Shown one piece after another: positions 44,697 to 52,992 of a stretch of DNA of 64,000 nucleotides. Source of the DNA: R-RK-3 sp031399085 (GTDB lineage: Bacteria > Pseudomonadota > Alphaproteobacteria > Rhizobiales > Rhodomicrobiaceae); NCBI GenBank assembly GCA_031399085.1, contig JANNOQ010000045.1, positions 124,001 to 188,000 on the forward strand, given 5' to 3'. The stretch's first letter is position 1, and every line of letters begins with the position of its first letter. The notes beneath the pieces are model-generated. The model was not told the DNA's origin. It did not search any database and saw nothing but the letters and a program-made list of their open reading frames with translations. The position numbers and the translations under genes were made by a program.

Positions 44697-44767
44697 AGAG
44701 ATTGCTAATATGCCGGAATATTTGAGAAATAACCATGCTGAGGAATGCCTATAGTAGGAGATCTCAA

Positions 44768-45022
44768 ATGGCAAAATCGAAAATTGCGTTAACCGCGGCA
44801 GCAATCGGCTTCGCTGCTCTGATTGGCGGCCTTGCGCCAGTAGAAGCCTCGCCGATGCCGGCCTCGCCGCTCGCCCTTTTGTCGCAACAGAGTTCGGCGG
44901 AAACCGGCTCGTTGCAAAAGGTCCACTACCGCTATTGCCGCCGTTGGCGTCACGAATGCGCCGATCGCTGGGGCTGGCGGACCGGGCGCTACTTCCGTTG
45001 CCTTGCTCGGCACGGCTGCTGA
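44768..45022 (+). CDS. Small secreted cysteine- and arginine-rich protein
   Basis: 84 residues. A signal peptide (MAKSKIALTAAAIGFAALIG, cleavage near VEA-SPM) is followed by a linker and a compact C-terminal segment of about 32 residues rich in Tyr, Trp and Arg with four cysteines (YRYCRRWRHEC, then RYFRCLARHGC). Two disulphides are possible in the periplasm. Related short Trp/Arg/Cys-rich exported proteins occur in alphaproteobacteria without known function, and BA14K proteins are loosely similar in style. AGGAG 7 nt before the ATG at 44768 rules out an upstream in-frame start at 44735. A strong terminator follows, so the gene stands alone. Confidence 0.75.
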   Translation: MAKSKIALTAAAIGFAALIGGLAPVEASPMPASPLALLSQQSSAETGSLQKVHYRYCRRWRHECADRWGWRTGRYFRCLARHGC

Positions 45023-45057
45023 TCTCTTTAACTCAGGCCTGATCAGGCCGATGAGAG

Positions 45058-45088
45058 GGGCGCATCCGCTTTGCGGAGCGCCCTTTTT
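45058..45088 (+). terminator. Intrinsic terminator after the small Cys-rich protein gene
   Basis: GGGCGC-AT-CCGC, loop TTT, GCGG-AG-CGCCC followed by five T residues. A near-perfect hairpin with a U tract, 36 bp after the stop codon. Confidence 0.88.
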
Positions 45089-45126
45089 GCCGCCCAACGG
45101 ATTACGGCTTGGGATCGTAGGCGGGG

Positions 45127-45471
45127 CTAAAACGAAACGTTATTCACAACCCAAGCCCCGCCCGCCGCGGCCAGCCCCGCCAACAGGATTGGCGGCAGCG
45201 TCCTGACGAAGACGGTTAGCAGCGCGGCGAAAGCGGAGAGCACCTTTTCGCCCGCATCGAGGAGTTCCCGCGCCGCCCGGTAAAGGAGATAAATCACCAC
45301 GCCTGCAACGATCACCAGCAAAAGCTGCTTCCACAAATCCAGCTCGCCGAGCGTGTCCCAGGGCACGCTGAGGATCTGGTTGACCGTCCATCTCCAGATG
45401 GTCTCGATAAATTGGAAGATGGCGGCAAGGCCCTGCCGCAAAAAATTCAAAAGCTGATCAATAAACTGCAT
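45127..45471 (-). CDS. Small hypothetical membrane protein
   Basis: 114 residues from the ATG at 45471 (MQFIDQLLNFLRQGLAAIF). It has an amphipathic N-terminal part and two hydrophobic segments (about 50-65, LLLVIVAGVVIYLLYRAA, and 80-108, LLTVFVRTLPPILLAGLAAA). I do not recognise a family. The frame is open upstream to 45594, but that part is not membrane-like and has no ribosome site. It is convergent with the secreted Cys-rich gene. Confidence 0.6.
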   Translation of the reverse strand: MQFIDQLLNFLRQGLAAIFQFIETIWRWTVNQILSVPWDTLGELDLWKQLLLVIVAGVVIYLLYRAARELLDAGEKVLSAFAALLTVFVRTLPPILLAGLAAAGGAWVVNNVSF

Positions 45472-45818
45472 GGTCCAATACTCCCCAAAAGGCTTTCGCC
45501 CGCCCCCGATACTATAACACCAACCGCGATCACCAATTGAGCCCACCTGCGTCATTGAGCGTAATCGCGGCATGAGCTCGTCGCATGGGATCAATCTGCC
45601 GGAAGGTCGAATTTTAGTGAAATGCGGCTATGTCAGGGCTGCCATGCGGTTCTTTAAACGATATTTGTCGTGAACGCGGTAAAACTGAGGCGACAACCGA
45701 CCGCCCGATCAAATCAGTTGCCCGACCGTCACCGAGGAGGCACAGTCGCGACCTTGCTGAAACTGCTTCAAGCCCCATTTCACCTTCAGCCCCCATCCCC
45801 TCCCAACATCAATCAGTC
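45472..45818. other. Non-coding gap before the ABC exporter
   Basis: 347 bp between the small membrane protein (minus) and the ABC ATPase (plus). The ATPase frame stays open leftward to 45630, but the extra 63 residues are low-complexity and unlike any ABC N terminus. I see no repeat, terminator or RNA gene here. Confidence 0.4.
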
Positions 45819-46745
45819 ATGAATCCGATCATCACCGTTTCAAACCTGTCGAAGACCTATGCCGGCGGCTTCCAGGCTCTCAAGAACATCAATCTGGAGA
45901 TCCGGGACGGGGAGATTTTTGCCCTGCTCGGCCCGAACGGCGCGGGCAAGACGACGCTGATCAGCACGATCTGCGGGTTGGTCAATCCGACGGGCGGATC
46001 GGTGTCGGTGGCCGGCCATGACATCATCACCGACTATCGCGCGGCCCGCGCCTTGATCGGCCTTGTGCCCCAGGAGTTGACGACGGACGCCTTCGAGACG
46101 GTTTGGGCGACGGTCAGCTTCAGCCGGGGGCTGTTCGGCAAGCGGCCCGATCGCGCCCATACCGAAAAGGTGCTGAAGCAATTGTCGCTCTGGGACAAAA
46201 AAGACAATCGGATCATCACCCTCTCGGGCGGCATGAAACGCCGGGTGATGATCGCCAAGGCGCTATCGCACGAACCGCAGATCCTCTTTCTCGACGAACC
46301 GTCGGCCGGTGTCGATGTCGAGCTGCGCCGGGAGATGTGGGCGGTCGTGCGAGCACTCCGGGCCTCCGGCGTCACCATCATCCTGACAACGCATTACATC
46401 CAGGAAGCGCAGGAAATGGCCGACCGGATCGGCGTCATCAATTACGGCGAAATCGTTCTCGTCGAGGAGAAGGCCGAATTGATGCGCAAGCTGGGCCGCA
46501 AGCGCCTGATCGTCGATTTGCAGAAAAAACTCGACGCGATCCCCGCTGAGCTTTCCGGCAATGGGCTGGAGATGGCGGATGAAGGGCGGCAGCTCGTCTA
46601 CACCTACGACACCCAGGCCGACCGGACGGGCATCACCGCGCTGTTGAAGGCGCTGAACGAGGCGGGAATTCGCGTCAAGGATCTCAATACGACGCAAAGC
46701 TCGCTGGAAGAGATTTTCGTCGATCTGGTGAAGAAAAGAGCATGA
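45819..46745 (+). CDS. ABC-2 type exporter, ATP-binding subunit
   Basis: 308 residues from the ATG at 45819. Walker A GPNGAGKTT, Q-loop in IGLVPQELTTDAFE, signature LSGGMKRRVMIAKAL, Walker B ILFLDEPSAGVDVE and the H-loop TTHYIQEAQEM are all intact. The C-terminal roughly 70 residues are the usual DUF4162-like tail. It resembles the YadG/CcmA group that powers export of glycans, lipids or drugs. Its stop overlaps the start of the permease gene by 4 bp. The substrate cannot be inferred. Confidence 0.95.
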   Translation: MNPIITVSNLSKTYAGGFQALKNINLEIRDGEIFALLGPNGAGKTTLISTICGLVNPTGGSVSVAGHDIITDYRAARALIGLVPQELTTDAFETVWATVSFSRGLFGKRPDRAHTEKVLKQLSLWDKKDNRIITLSGGMKRRVMIAKALSHEPQILFLDEPSAGVDVELRREMWAVVRALRASGVTIILTTHYIQEAQEMADRIGVINYGEIVLVEEKAELMRKLGRKRLIVDLQKKLDAIPAELSGNGLEMADEGRQLVYTYDTQADRTGITALLKALNEAGIRVKDLNTTQSSLEEIFVDLVKKRA

Positions 46746-47503
46746 ATTTCCCAGCCGTCAAGGCCATCTACCTATTCGAAATGGCGCGTTTCAAGCGGAC
46801 GCTATGGCAAAGCCTTGTTTCGCCCGTGGTTTCGACGGCGCTTTATTTCGTCGTGTTCGGCTCCGCGATTGGGTCACGGATCACGGAGATCGATGGCATC
46901 AGCTATGGCGCGTTCATCGTACCAGGGCTGATCATGCTGAATTTGCTGATGCATTCGATTGCGAACGCATCGTTCGGCATCTATTTCCCAAAATTCACCG
47001 GCACCATCTATGAGATCATGTCCGCGCCGATTTCCGTCTTCGAGATCGTGCTCGGCTATGTCGGCGCGGCGGCGACGAAAACGATGATTCTCGGCCTCGT
47101 CATTCTGGCCACCGCCGGTTTGTTCGTGCCGCTGCACATTGCGCATCCGTTCTGGATGATGCTGTTTCTTGTCCTGACCTCGATCACATTCAGCCTTTTC
47201 GGCTTCATCATCGGCATCTGGGCCGACAATTTTGAAAAGCTGCAGATCATCCCGCTTTTGGTGGTGACGCCCCTGGTCTTTCTTGGCGGCAGTTTCTATT
47301 CGATCAATATGCTGCCGCCCGTTTGGCAGACGGTGACCTTATTCAACCCCGTGCTCTATCTCATTAGCGGCTTCCGTTGGAGCTTTTACGAAATCGCCGA
47401 TGTGAGTGTCGGCGTCAGCCTGGCAATGATCTCGTTTTTCCTTGCGCTGTTCCTGTTTGTGGTCTGGTGGATGTTCAAGACGGGATATCGGCTCAAGACC
47501 TAA
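46742..47503 (+). CDS. ABC-2 type exporter, permease subunit
   Basis: 253 residues with six membrane segments (about 25-45, 58-78, 105-128, 136-158, 172-190 and 225-246). It resembles YadH (FKRTLWQSLVSPVVSTALYF, FIVPGLIMLNLLM and PLVFLGGSFYSINMLPPVWQ). It pairs with the overlapping ATPase gene to form a homodimeric exporter. Its last 11 bp overlap the convergent DUF924 gene. Confidence 0.94.
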   Translation: MNFPAVKAIYLFEMARFKRTLWQSLVSPVVSTALYFVVFGSAIGSRITEIDGISYGAFIVPGLIMLNLLMHSIANASFGIYFPKFTGTIYEIMSAPISVFEIVLGYVGAAATKTMILGLVILATAGLFVPLHIAHPFWMMLFLVLTSITFSLFGFIIGIWADNFEKLQIIPLLVVTPLVFLGGSFYSINMLPPVWQTVTLFNPVLYLISGFRWSFYEIADVSVGVSLAMISFFLALFLFVVWWMFKTGYRLKT

Positions 47504-48152
47504 CATCCGAGCTCGTGCCTACAGACGGACGCCGCTCGTGAACGAACTCGCCTTTCGCGAGATAGGCAATCTCCTCGATGCTGGACGTGCGCCCCAGGAC
47601 GGGATTGCGGTGGGGATATCTGCCGAACCGCGAAATTACGTCGCGATGCCCCCGCGCCTGGCTGACGGAATGTTGGTAGAGAGGACGCAGGCGCTCCGGC
47701 GCCTCGAGGGCGACATTCTCGGCCATCGCAACGACGCGATCAAGCCGGGCCAAATGGTCCGGCCCTTCAGCGTGACCGAGCGGTAGAAAGAAAAACGTCT
47801 TCTCCCAAGCTTTGGTCATCGCGTCATAATGCCCGTTCCGCAGCCCTTCTTCAGCAATCCCCAGGGCGCATGAATCGGACGCGTAGGCGTCAGCCGTTCC
47901 GGCGCAGAGGCCGCGGGTAAACTGGTCGAGCACAACGATCAACGACAGGCGGCCGAGCGGCGCGGCGAGCCAATGGTTCAACCGGCCGGCCTGAGCGGCT
48001 TCAACAATGCGAGCAAAGCGCGGCAAATCCGCGTTCGCCCCGCCCCCGAACCACCAGCTGAACATATGTGCGTGAGTTTCAACGCCGGCCTCGTCCAGGC
48101 CCGTTGGAAACCAAAAATCATACACTGTCCGCCAATCTTGAGCCGCATCCAT
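47493..48152 (-). CDS. DUF924 family protein
   Basis: 219 residues: YDFWFPTGLDEAGVETH, RLSLIVVLDQFTRGL, KTFFFLPLGHAEGPDHL and ISRFGRYPHRNPVLGR, which is the conserved FGR-x-PHRN motif of DUF924, a helical TPR-like family of unknown function. GGAAGGAAAG about 6 nt upstream supports the ATG. It overlaps the end of the permease gene tail to tail, which can give antisense overlap of the two transcripts. Confidence 0.92.
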   Translation of the reverse strand: MDAAQDWRTVYDFWFPTGLDEAGVETHAHMFSWWFGGGANADLPRFARIVEAAQAGRLNHWLAAPLGRLSLIVVLDQFTRGLCAGTADAYASDSCALGIAEEGLRNGHYDAMTKAWEKTFFFLPLGHAEGPDHLARLDRVVAMAENVALEAPERLRPLYQHSVSQARGHRDVISRFGRYPHRNPVLGRTSSIEEIAYLAKGEFVHERRPSVGTSSDVRS

Positions 48153-48343
48153 CGGTCTTTCCTTCCATCGCGCAAGTGCAATGGAGGAGTAACACGGAGG
48201 GTGGAGCGAAAATTCGATTGGCGCAGGCTTTGCGCGGAACGGCAGCCACCCATTGTGATTTAAGCACCTTCGCTCGCAACGAATCGGACGCTCGATCTCG
48301 TTCGATGCTGACGGCTTCGACCAGCACGAAAACTTACGAGGTT

Positions 48344-49327
48344 TTAATTCCGCGTGCCTTTCGCGGCCCGGGAGGCGGCAATCTGTTTGGCCGAAATCGC
48401 GGAGGATTCGATGTGGAGGAACTCGGTCTTCATGATGTCGACTTGACCGGTCGTCAGCACATTCGAGCCGCCACCGGCTTGACCTTGCGGCGCCACGCCG
48501 GTGAAGGCGACGGTCTGAAGCGACTGCTTGGAGAAGTCTAGACGAGCAACCAGCTCTGGATTGGTGCGGTATGAGGAATTCGACACCACATGGACAACTT
48601 TATACCCCTCCAGTTTGAGCTGGGTCAGAAAGGAGTCCATCGCCTCGGCGGTCACCTGCTTCAGGTCGTGAAAAAGCACGATGCCGCCCTTCATCTGACG
48701 GACGCGCTCCATCGTTTGATTGATGAGCTGTTCCGGCGTCAAGCCTGCTGCCGTGTCGTCAGACACGACATCGACCGACCAAACGCTAATATCGCGGCTG
48801 GCGAGATAGGCGTTCAGCTCGGGGGAATCGTTCAGGCCGGGATAGCGGAAGAACGGCGCGATCGGTTCGCCAAGCGCGTAGGACGTCGCCACAAACCCCT
48901 TTTCGATCTCGACCTTGGCTTCCTCGATCGGCAGCTTGCTCATGTCGCGCGGATGCGACCAAGTGTGCGTTGCGATGGTATGACCCCGGCGCGAGGCATC
49001 CTTCAGCGCTGCTGACATGAACAGCGCCATGCGGCCCACGGTGAAGAAGGTCGCCTTCACGCAATGCCGGTCGAGCGTGTCGAGGATTGACTTTGTGTAC
49101 TGTGAATGGGGCCCGTCGTCGAAGGTCAGCACCACCTCCATACGGCGGATGGGAGCGGTGTTCTTATATTGCAGGCGGCCGAAAAGTTTACCCCCAGTCG
49201 AGTCCACCGCGAGTGTGCGGGACAGTCCGGTCGTCCTCGGATCGTCGGCGCAGTCCGCAGCGTGTGCAAAGGATGCAACGCCGGCAAGAAGGGCTGCAAA
49301 AAAGACGACCTTTACAAAACCAAACAT
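48344..49327 (-). CDS. Secreted polysaccharide deacetylase
   Basis: 327 residues from the ATG at 49327. A signal peptide (FVKVVFFAALLAGVASFAHA) is followed by the NodB fold: VVLTFDDGPHSQYT (catalytic Asp and metal Asp), IATHTWSHPRDM (the H-x4-H metal site), FFRYPGLNDS and GIVLFHDLK. It should deacetylate a GlcNAc polymer such as peptidoglycan or an exopolysaccharide in the periplasm. The frame extends 24 codons further upstream, but those would mask the signal peptide. The C-terminal roughly 70 residues are an extra tail of unknown role. Confidence 0.92.
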   Translation of the reverse strand: MFGFVKVVFFAALLAGVASFAHAADCADDPRTTGLSRTLAVDSTGGKLFGRLQYKNTAPIRRMEVVLTFDDGPHSQYTKSILDTLDRHCVKATFFTVGRMALFMSAALKDASRRGHTIATHTWSHPRDMSKLPIEEAKVEIEKGFVATSYALGEPIAPFFRYPGLNDSPELNAYLASRDISVWSVDVVSDDTAAGLTPEQLINQTMERVRQMKGGIVLFHDLKQVTAEAMDSFLTQLKLEGYKVVHVVSNSSYRTNPELVARLDFSKQSLQTVAFTGVAPQGQAGGGSNVLTTGQVDIMKTEFLHIESSAISAKQIAASRAAKGTRN

Positions 49328-49513
49328 CCGGTGCCCTTCCACATGCACGACTAGTCCACCGGCCATCTTGATGGGTGAGGCGAGGGAAACAAGTGACAAA
49401 TGGCGTTAAGTCGAAGTTGGAAGCGCTCTGTTGATTCTCGGCTACAGCTATGGAAGCTTTCCGCAAAATGGGACTATAATCGCGCCCTTCTGATTCGGCA
49501 GAGAGGGAGATGC

Positions 49514-50314
49514 ATGGCTTTCAAGATCGCCAGCTGGAATGTCAATTCAATCAAGATCAGAACCGAAGCTGTATCAGATTGGCTCAGCGACGCACAGCCC
49601 GATGTCGTGTGCCTGCAAGAGATCAAGTGCCAGGAGGATAGCTTCCCCCGCGCAATATTTGAAGATCTTGGCTATAACATCGCGCTGCTGGGCCAAAAAT
49701 CTTACAATGGCGTGGCGATCCTTTCCAAATGGCCGATCGGCGACGTAAGGACCGGGCTGCCAGGCTTTGCCGAAGATGATCAGGCGCGCTATTTGGAGGC
49801 GGTCATTGGCCTGCCGAACGAAGCGGTGCGCGTGGCCTCGATCTATCTGCCGAACGGCAATCCGCCCGATACGCCGAAATATGAGTATAAGCTGCGATGG
49901 ATGGCCGCGCTGCGCGACCATGCCCGAACGTTGCTCGCTTTTGAGGAGCCGCTGATCCTTGCCGGCGATTACAACGTCATTCCCACAGATGCCGATGTGC
50001 ATAATCCGGCGGCGTGGACCGAGGACGCGCTGTTCCGGATGGAGACGCGGCGAAGTTTCCGCCAGCTTCTCAGTTTGGGGCTGCGCGACGCTTTGCGTTT
50101 GTGCACCGATGAGCCCGGGCTCTACAGTTTCTGGGACTATCAGGCAGGCGCTTGGCAGAAAAATTGGGGCATCCGCATCGATCATCTGCTGCTGTCACCT
50201 GAGGCCGCGGGCCGCCTTTGGCAAAGCGGGATCGATAAATATGTTCGAGGACGGGAAAAGCCGTCCGACCACGTCCCTGTTTGGGCAACCTTGAACCCGG
50301 TGGCAAACACGTAA
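49514..50314 (+). CDS. xth: Exodeoxyribonuclease III
   Basis: 266 residues. EEP nuclease fold: FKIASWNVNSIKIR (Asn), VVCLQEIKCQ with metal-binding Glu36, ILAGDYNVIP, GIRIDHLLLS and KPSDHVPVWA with the catalytic Asp-His pair. It cuts at abasic sites and degrades 3' ends in base-excision repair. GAGAGGGAG just upstream supports the ATG at 49514; the longer frame from 49400 adds a non-conserved 38-residue extension. Confidence 0.96.
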   Translation: MAFKIASWNVNSIKIRTEAVSDWLSDAQPDVVCLQEIKCQEDSFPRAIFEDLGYNIALLGQKSYNGVAILSKWPIGDVRTGLPGFAEDDQARYLEAVIGLPNEAVRVASIYLPNGNPPDTPKYEYKLRWMAALRDHARTLLAFEEPLILAGDYNVIPTDADVHNPAAWTEDALFRMETRRSFRQLLSLGLRDALRLCTDEPGLYSFWDYQAGAWQKNWGIRIDHLLLSPEAAGRLWQSGIDKYVRGREKPSDHVPVWATLNPVANT

Positions 50315-50446
50315 GCAGAGTTTCAAATCGTGCGACCTTATGCGCGATGGCCGGTCGCTTTCGTCCACCTTTCCGCAATCGTTCCCAGTTTGCCCCATAA
50401 ACAGGTATGATGGCGAGACCCGAAACCGCCGTGGAAAGGCCTAGCA

Positions 50447-51460
50447 TTGTTCAATCTTCCTCGCTTCAGCCCAATCGCCGCCCTGCCGGCGCGCTTCAAG
50501 ATTGCCGCGCTTGCCGCGATGACCGCGCTTTGCGCCTCCATTGGAACCCCCGCCGCGCAAGCCGAGCCCCGCCAGGCGCCGAACAGCCGCGTCGCGTTGG
50601 ACCTGGGCGGCACCTTCGCGCCGTCCGACCGCTTTTCCGGCTTTGTCGACGAGGCGAGCGGGGCATCCTTCGTCATCGTCGAAATGCCGGCGGCGGCCTA
50701 TGAGGAGCTGAAGAACATGCCCAATTTTCCCGAAGCGCTGGCGAACCAAGGCCTGACCGGGACGTCGGCGACAGACCTTGCGGGCCGCAAAGGGGAATAT
50801 GTCTATTTCACCGCCAAGCAAAACGCGGCAGGCAGCGTGTTCGACAAATTCGTGCTCATCCTGCGCGAAAACGGCATCACGGCAATGGTCACCGCCAACA
50901 TCCCGCAAGCGGCGGTCAGTGCCGGCACGTTCAACAAGGCGCAAATCGAGACCGTCCTCGCCAATGCCGCGGTGATGAACCAACCCGCCAAGGGTGTCGA
51001 GCTGTTCCGGCTCGGCTATCTTGGGCCGTTCAAGGAATCCTTTGGCCTGCTAGGCACCTCTAAAGCCTACAGCATCTCCGGTGCATTGCCCGCCCCCGGC
51101 GAGAACCGCATCGTGAAAGAGCCGACGCTGATTGTCTCCCCCTCCATCGACGGCCGGCAGATCATCGACCCGCAGGCAGCGGCGCAGAAATCCTTTCAAT
51201 CTTTCGGCGGCTTGAAGGACAAAGCCGTGGCGAGCGAAAAGCCGGTTCAGATCGGCGGCTTGAAGGGCTATCAGATCATCGGGGATGCGGTCGATCTAGA
51301 GTCCGGCTCCAAGATCGGCATTCATCTGTTATTGCTGTCGGGCGATCCCGACGGCTACTACGCGCTCGTCGGCACCAGCCCGGGGGCGGACATGGACAAA
51401 TTTATGCCGGAGTTGGAAAAGGTGATCGCGAGTTTTGAGCCTGTCCGGCCGAAGCCTTGA
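50447..51460 (+). CDS. Hypothetical secreted protein with two similar lobes
   Basis: 337 residues. A signal peptide (about 17-40, FKIAALAAMTALCASIGTPA, cleavage at AQA-EP) is followed by two segments of like pattern: 50-180 (SGFVDEASGASFVIVEMP, GRKGEYVYFTAKQ, ETVLANAAVM) and 185-337 (EPTLIVSPS, GGLKGYQIIGDAV, LLLLSGDPDGYYALVGTSPG, LEKVIASFEPV). This strand-helix order is like PsbP/DcrB folds, but no named family is recognised. It starts with TTG after GGAAAGG. It lies between xth and the TAXI gene in the same direction. Confidence 0.65.
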   Translation: MFNLPRFSPIAALPARFKIAALAAMTALCASIGTPAAQAEPRQAPNSRVALDLGGTFAPSDRFSGFVDEASGASFVIVEMPAAAYEELKNMPNFPEALANQGLTGTSATDLAGRKGEYVYFTAKQNAAGSVFDKFVLILRENGITAMVTANIPQAAVSAGTFNKAQIETVLANAAVMNQPAKGVELFRLGYLGPFKESFGLLGTSKAYSISGALPAPGENRIVKEPTLIVSPSIDGRQIIDPQAAAQKSFQSFGGLKDKAVASEKPVQIGGLKGYQIIGDAVDLESGSKIGIHLLLLSGDPDGYYALVGTSPGADMDKFMPELEKVIASFEPVRPKP

Positions 51461-51744
51461 GGCCGGCCCAGCGGGTGTGACTTACCAATCCCGGAACGGA
51501 TACATCCGCCCGACGGGCCTCGGCCCCATGCTTGATTGAAGGTTCGCCGCCGAGCCGCGATGGACATGCAATCAAAATTTTGGCACAGTTCGGCCGTTTA
51601 TTGATTACGCGCGCCTGCGCCTGTTCGGGCATGGCTCGAGGCCGGTCAGTGTTTCCGACCGCTTGCAATTGGAGGCCCCGATTGCATTTCTGCCTGTTGC
51701 CAGGCGTGATGGTCCGATCAGCGAATAAGGGAGGGGGGAGGGAG

Positions 51745-52932
51745 ATGCGCCGGCCGGCCAGGCTTTTCATTTTCGTTGTCGTTTTCGCCATATCCTTACC
51801 CGATCTGACGGCTGCGCAGCGCGCCGCTCCAGACGCCCCGGTCAATCCATATGCGGCCGCGAGCGCTTGGACGCTGGGTATGATGACCGGCGATATCGAA
51901 GCAACTTCGCTCCGCATGGCTCATGAGATGGCCGTGTTGCTGAATGACGGACCCAATCTACGTATTGTTCCGATGATCGGAGAAAGCTCCATCAGTAATG
52001 TTGCCGATCTCACCTATTTGAAGGGCGTGGATGTGGCGGTGGTACAGTCTGATGTCCTGTCCTATCTGCGGCGCAGCAAGCGAATGCCGGGCATTGAAGA
52101 CCGGGTGCAAATTCTTGCCAAGCTGCATTCGGAAGAATTTCATGTTTTGTCGCGGATGAAATACCGGTGTCTGGCAGATTTATCGGGGCGCAAGGTGAAT
52201 TTCGGTCCGGTTGGCAGCGGCAGCGCGCTGACCGCGCAGGCGGTTTTCGAAGCCAGCAAGGTACAGGTGCAGCCGCTTTATCTGGACCATGCAACCGCCG
52301 CCGAGCAGCTTCGGAGCGGCGAACTTGACGCGACCGTGTTTGTGTCCGGTAAGCCCTCTCGGGCTTTCGAGAAGATCCGCTTTACCGAAGGCGTGCATTT
52401 CCTCGACGTGGAGTTTGCCGACGAATTGCGGCGCGACTATCTGCCGGCCATCATGACGCATGACGACTATCCCGATCTTATCGCGCTGAACGAAACGGTG
52501 AGCACGATCGCCGTCAGCGCGGTGATGGCGGTATTCAACTCGCCGCCGCAGAGCGAACGTTTCCGAAAGCTTGAGCGCCTTGTCGGCGGCTTGTTCTCGA
52601 AATTTATGCAGTTTCGGCAACCGCCCTATCATGTCAAATGGCGGGAGGTGACGCTTTCCGCGCCAGTACCGGGCTGGACACGCTTCCCAGCGGCCCAACA
52701 ATGGCTTAAAGATCATCCTGAGGCGGCCGCGGCGAAAAGCGCGAATGCTTTGTCTGTTGGGCCTGATGCGGGCGGAGTTAAGACATCCGTCGATGGCGTC
52801 GGCCCGGAGGCCGTCCAAATCCAGCTTTTGCTGGAAAAGTTCAATCGCGATTATGGGTCGGTATCCGCGGAAGATCGCGAGAAGCTTTTCAAAGACTTCA
52901 TGCGCTGGTATCAGCAAGGAAACCCGAACTAG
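51745..52932 (+). CDS. TAXI-family TRAP solute-binding protein, copy 1
   Basis: 395 residues from the ATG at 51745, which is tight behind a GGGGAGGGAG ribosome site. A signal peptide (RLFIFVVVFAISLPDLTAAQ) is followed by a TAXI domain: LTYLKGVDVAVVQSDVLSYL, LSGRKVNFGPVGSGSALTAQ, LRSGELDATVFVSGKP. The C-terminal extension (PVPGWTRFPAAQQWL, ending in FKDFMRWYQQG) is shared with the copy at 56388-57593. TAXI proteins deliver small ligands such as glutamate to TRAP permeases, but no TRAP permease gene is in the window, so the partner is unknown. A large Sel1 protein gene follows after 60 bp. Confidence 0.85.
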   Translation: MRRPARLFIFVVVFAISLPDLTAAQRAAPDAPVNPYAAASAWTLGMMTGDIEATSLRMAHEMAVLLNDGPNLRIVPMIGESSISNVADLTYLKGVDVAVVQSDVLSYLRRSKRMPGIEDRVQILAKLHSEEFHVLSRMKYRCLADLSGRKVNFGPVGSGSALTAQAVFEASKVQVQPLYLDHATAAEQLRSGELDATVFVSGKPSRAFEKIRFTEGVHFLDVEFADELRRDYLPAIMTHDDYPDLIALNETVSTIAVSAVMAVFNSPPQSERFRKLERLVGGLFSKFMQFRQPPYHVKWREVTLSAPVPGWTRFPAAQQWLKDHPEAAAAKSANALSVGPDAGGVKTSVDGVGPEAVQIQLLLEKFNRDYGSVSAEDREKLFKDFMRWYQQGNPN

Positions 52933-52992
52933 CGCCAGCTCGTCGCACGCGCGATGGCCCGCTATTTGGGATCGAGTAAAGGGCGTCTTGGA

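Noticed and set aside
45630..45818. N-terminal extension of the ABC ATPase
   Set aside because: Low-complexity sequence unlike any ABC protein; the ATG at 45819 gives the standard N terminus.
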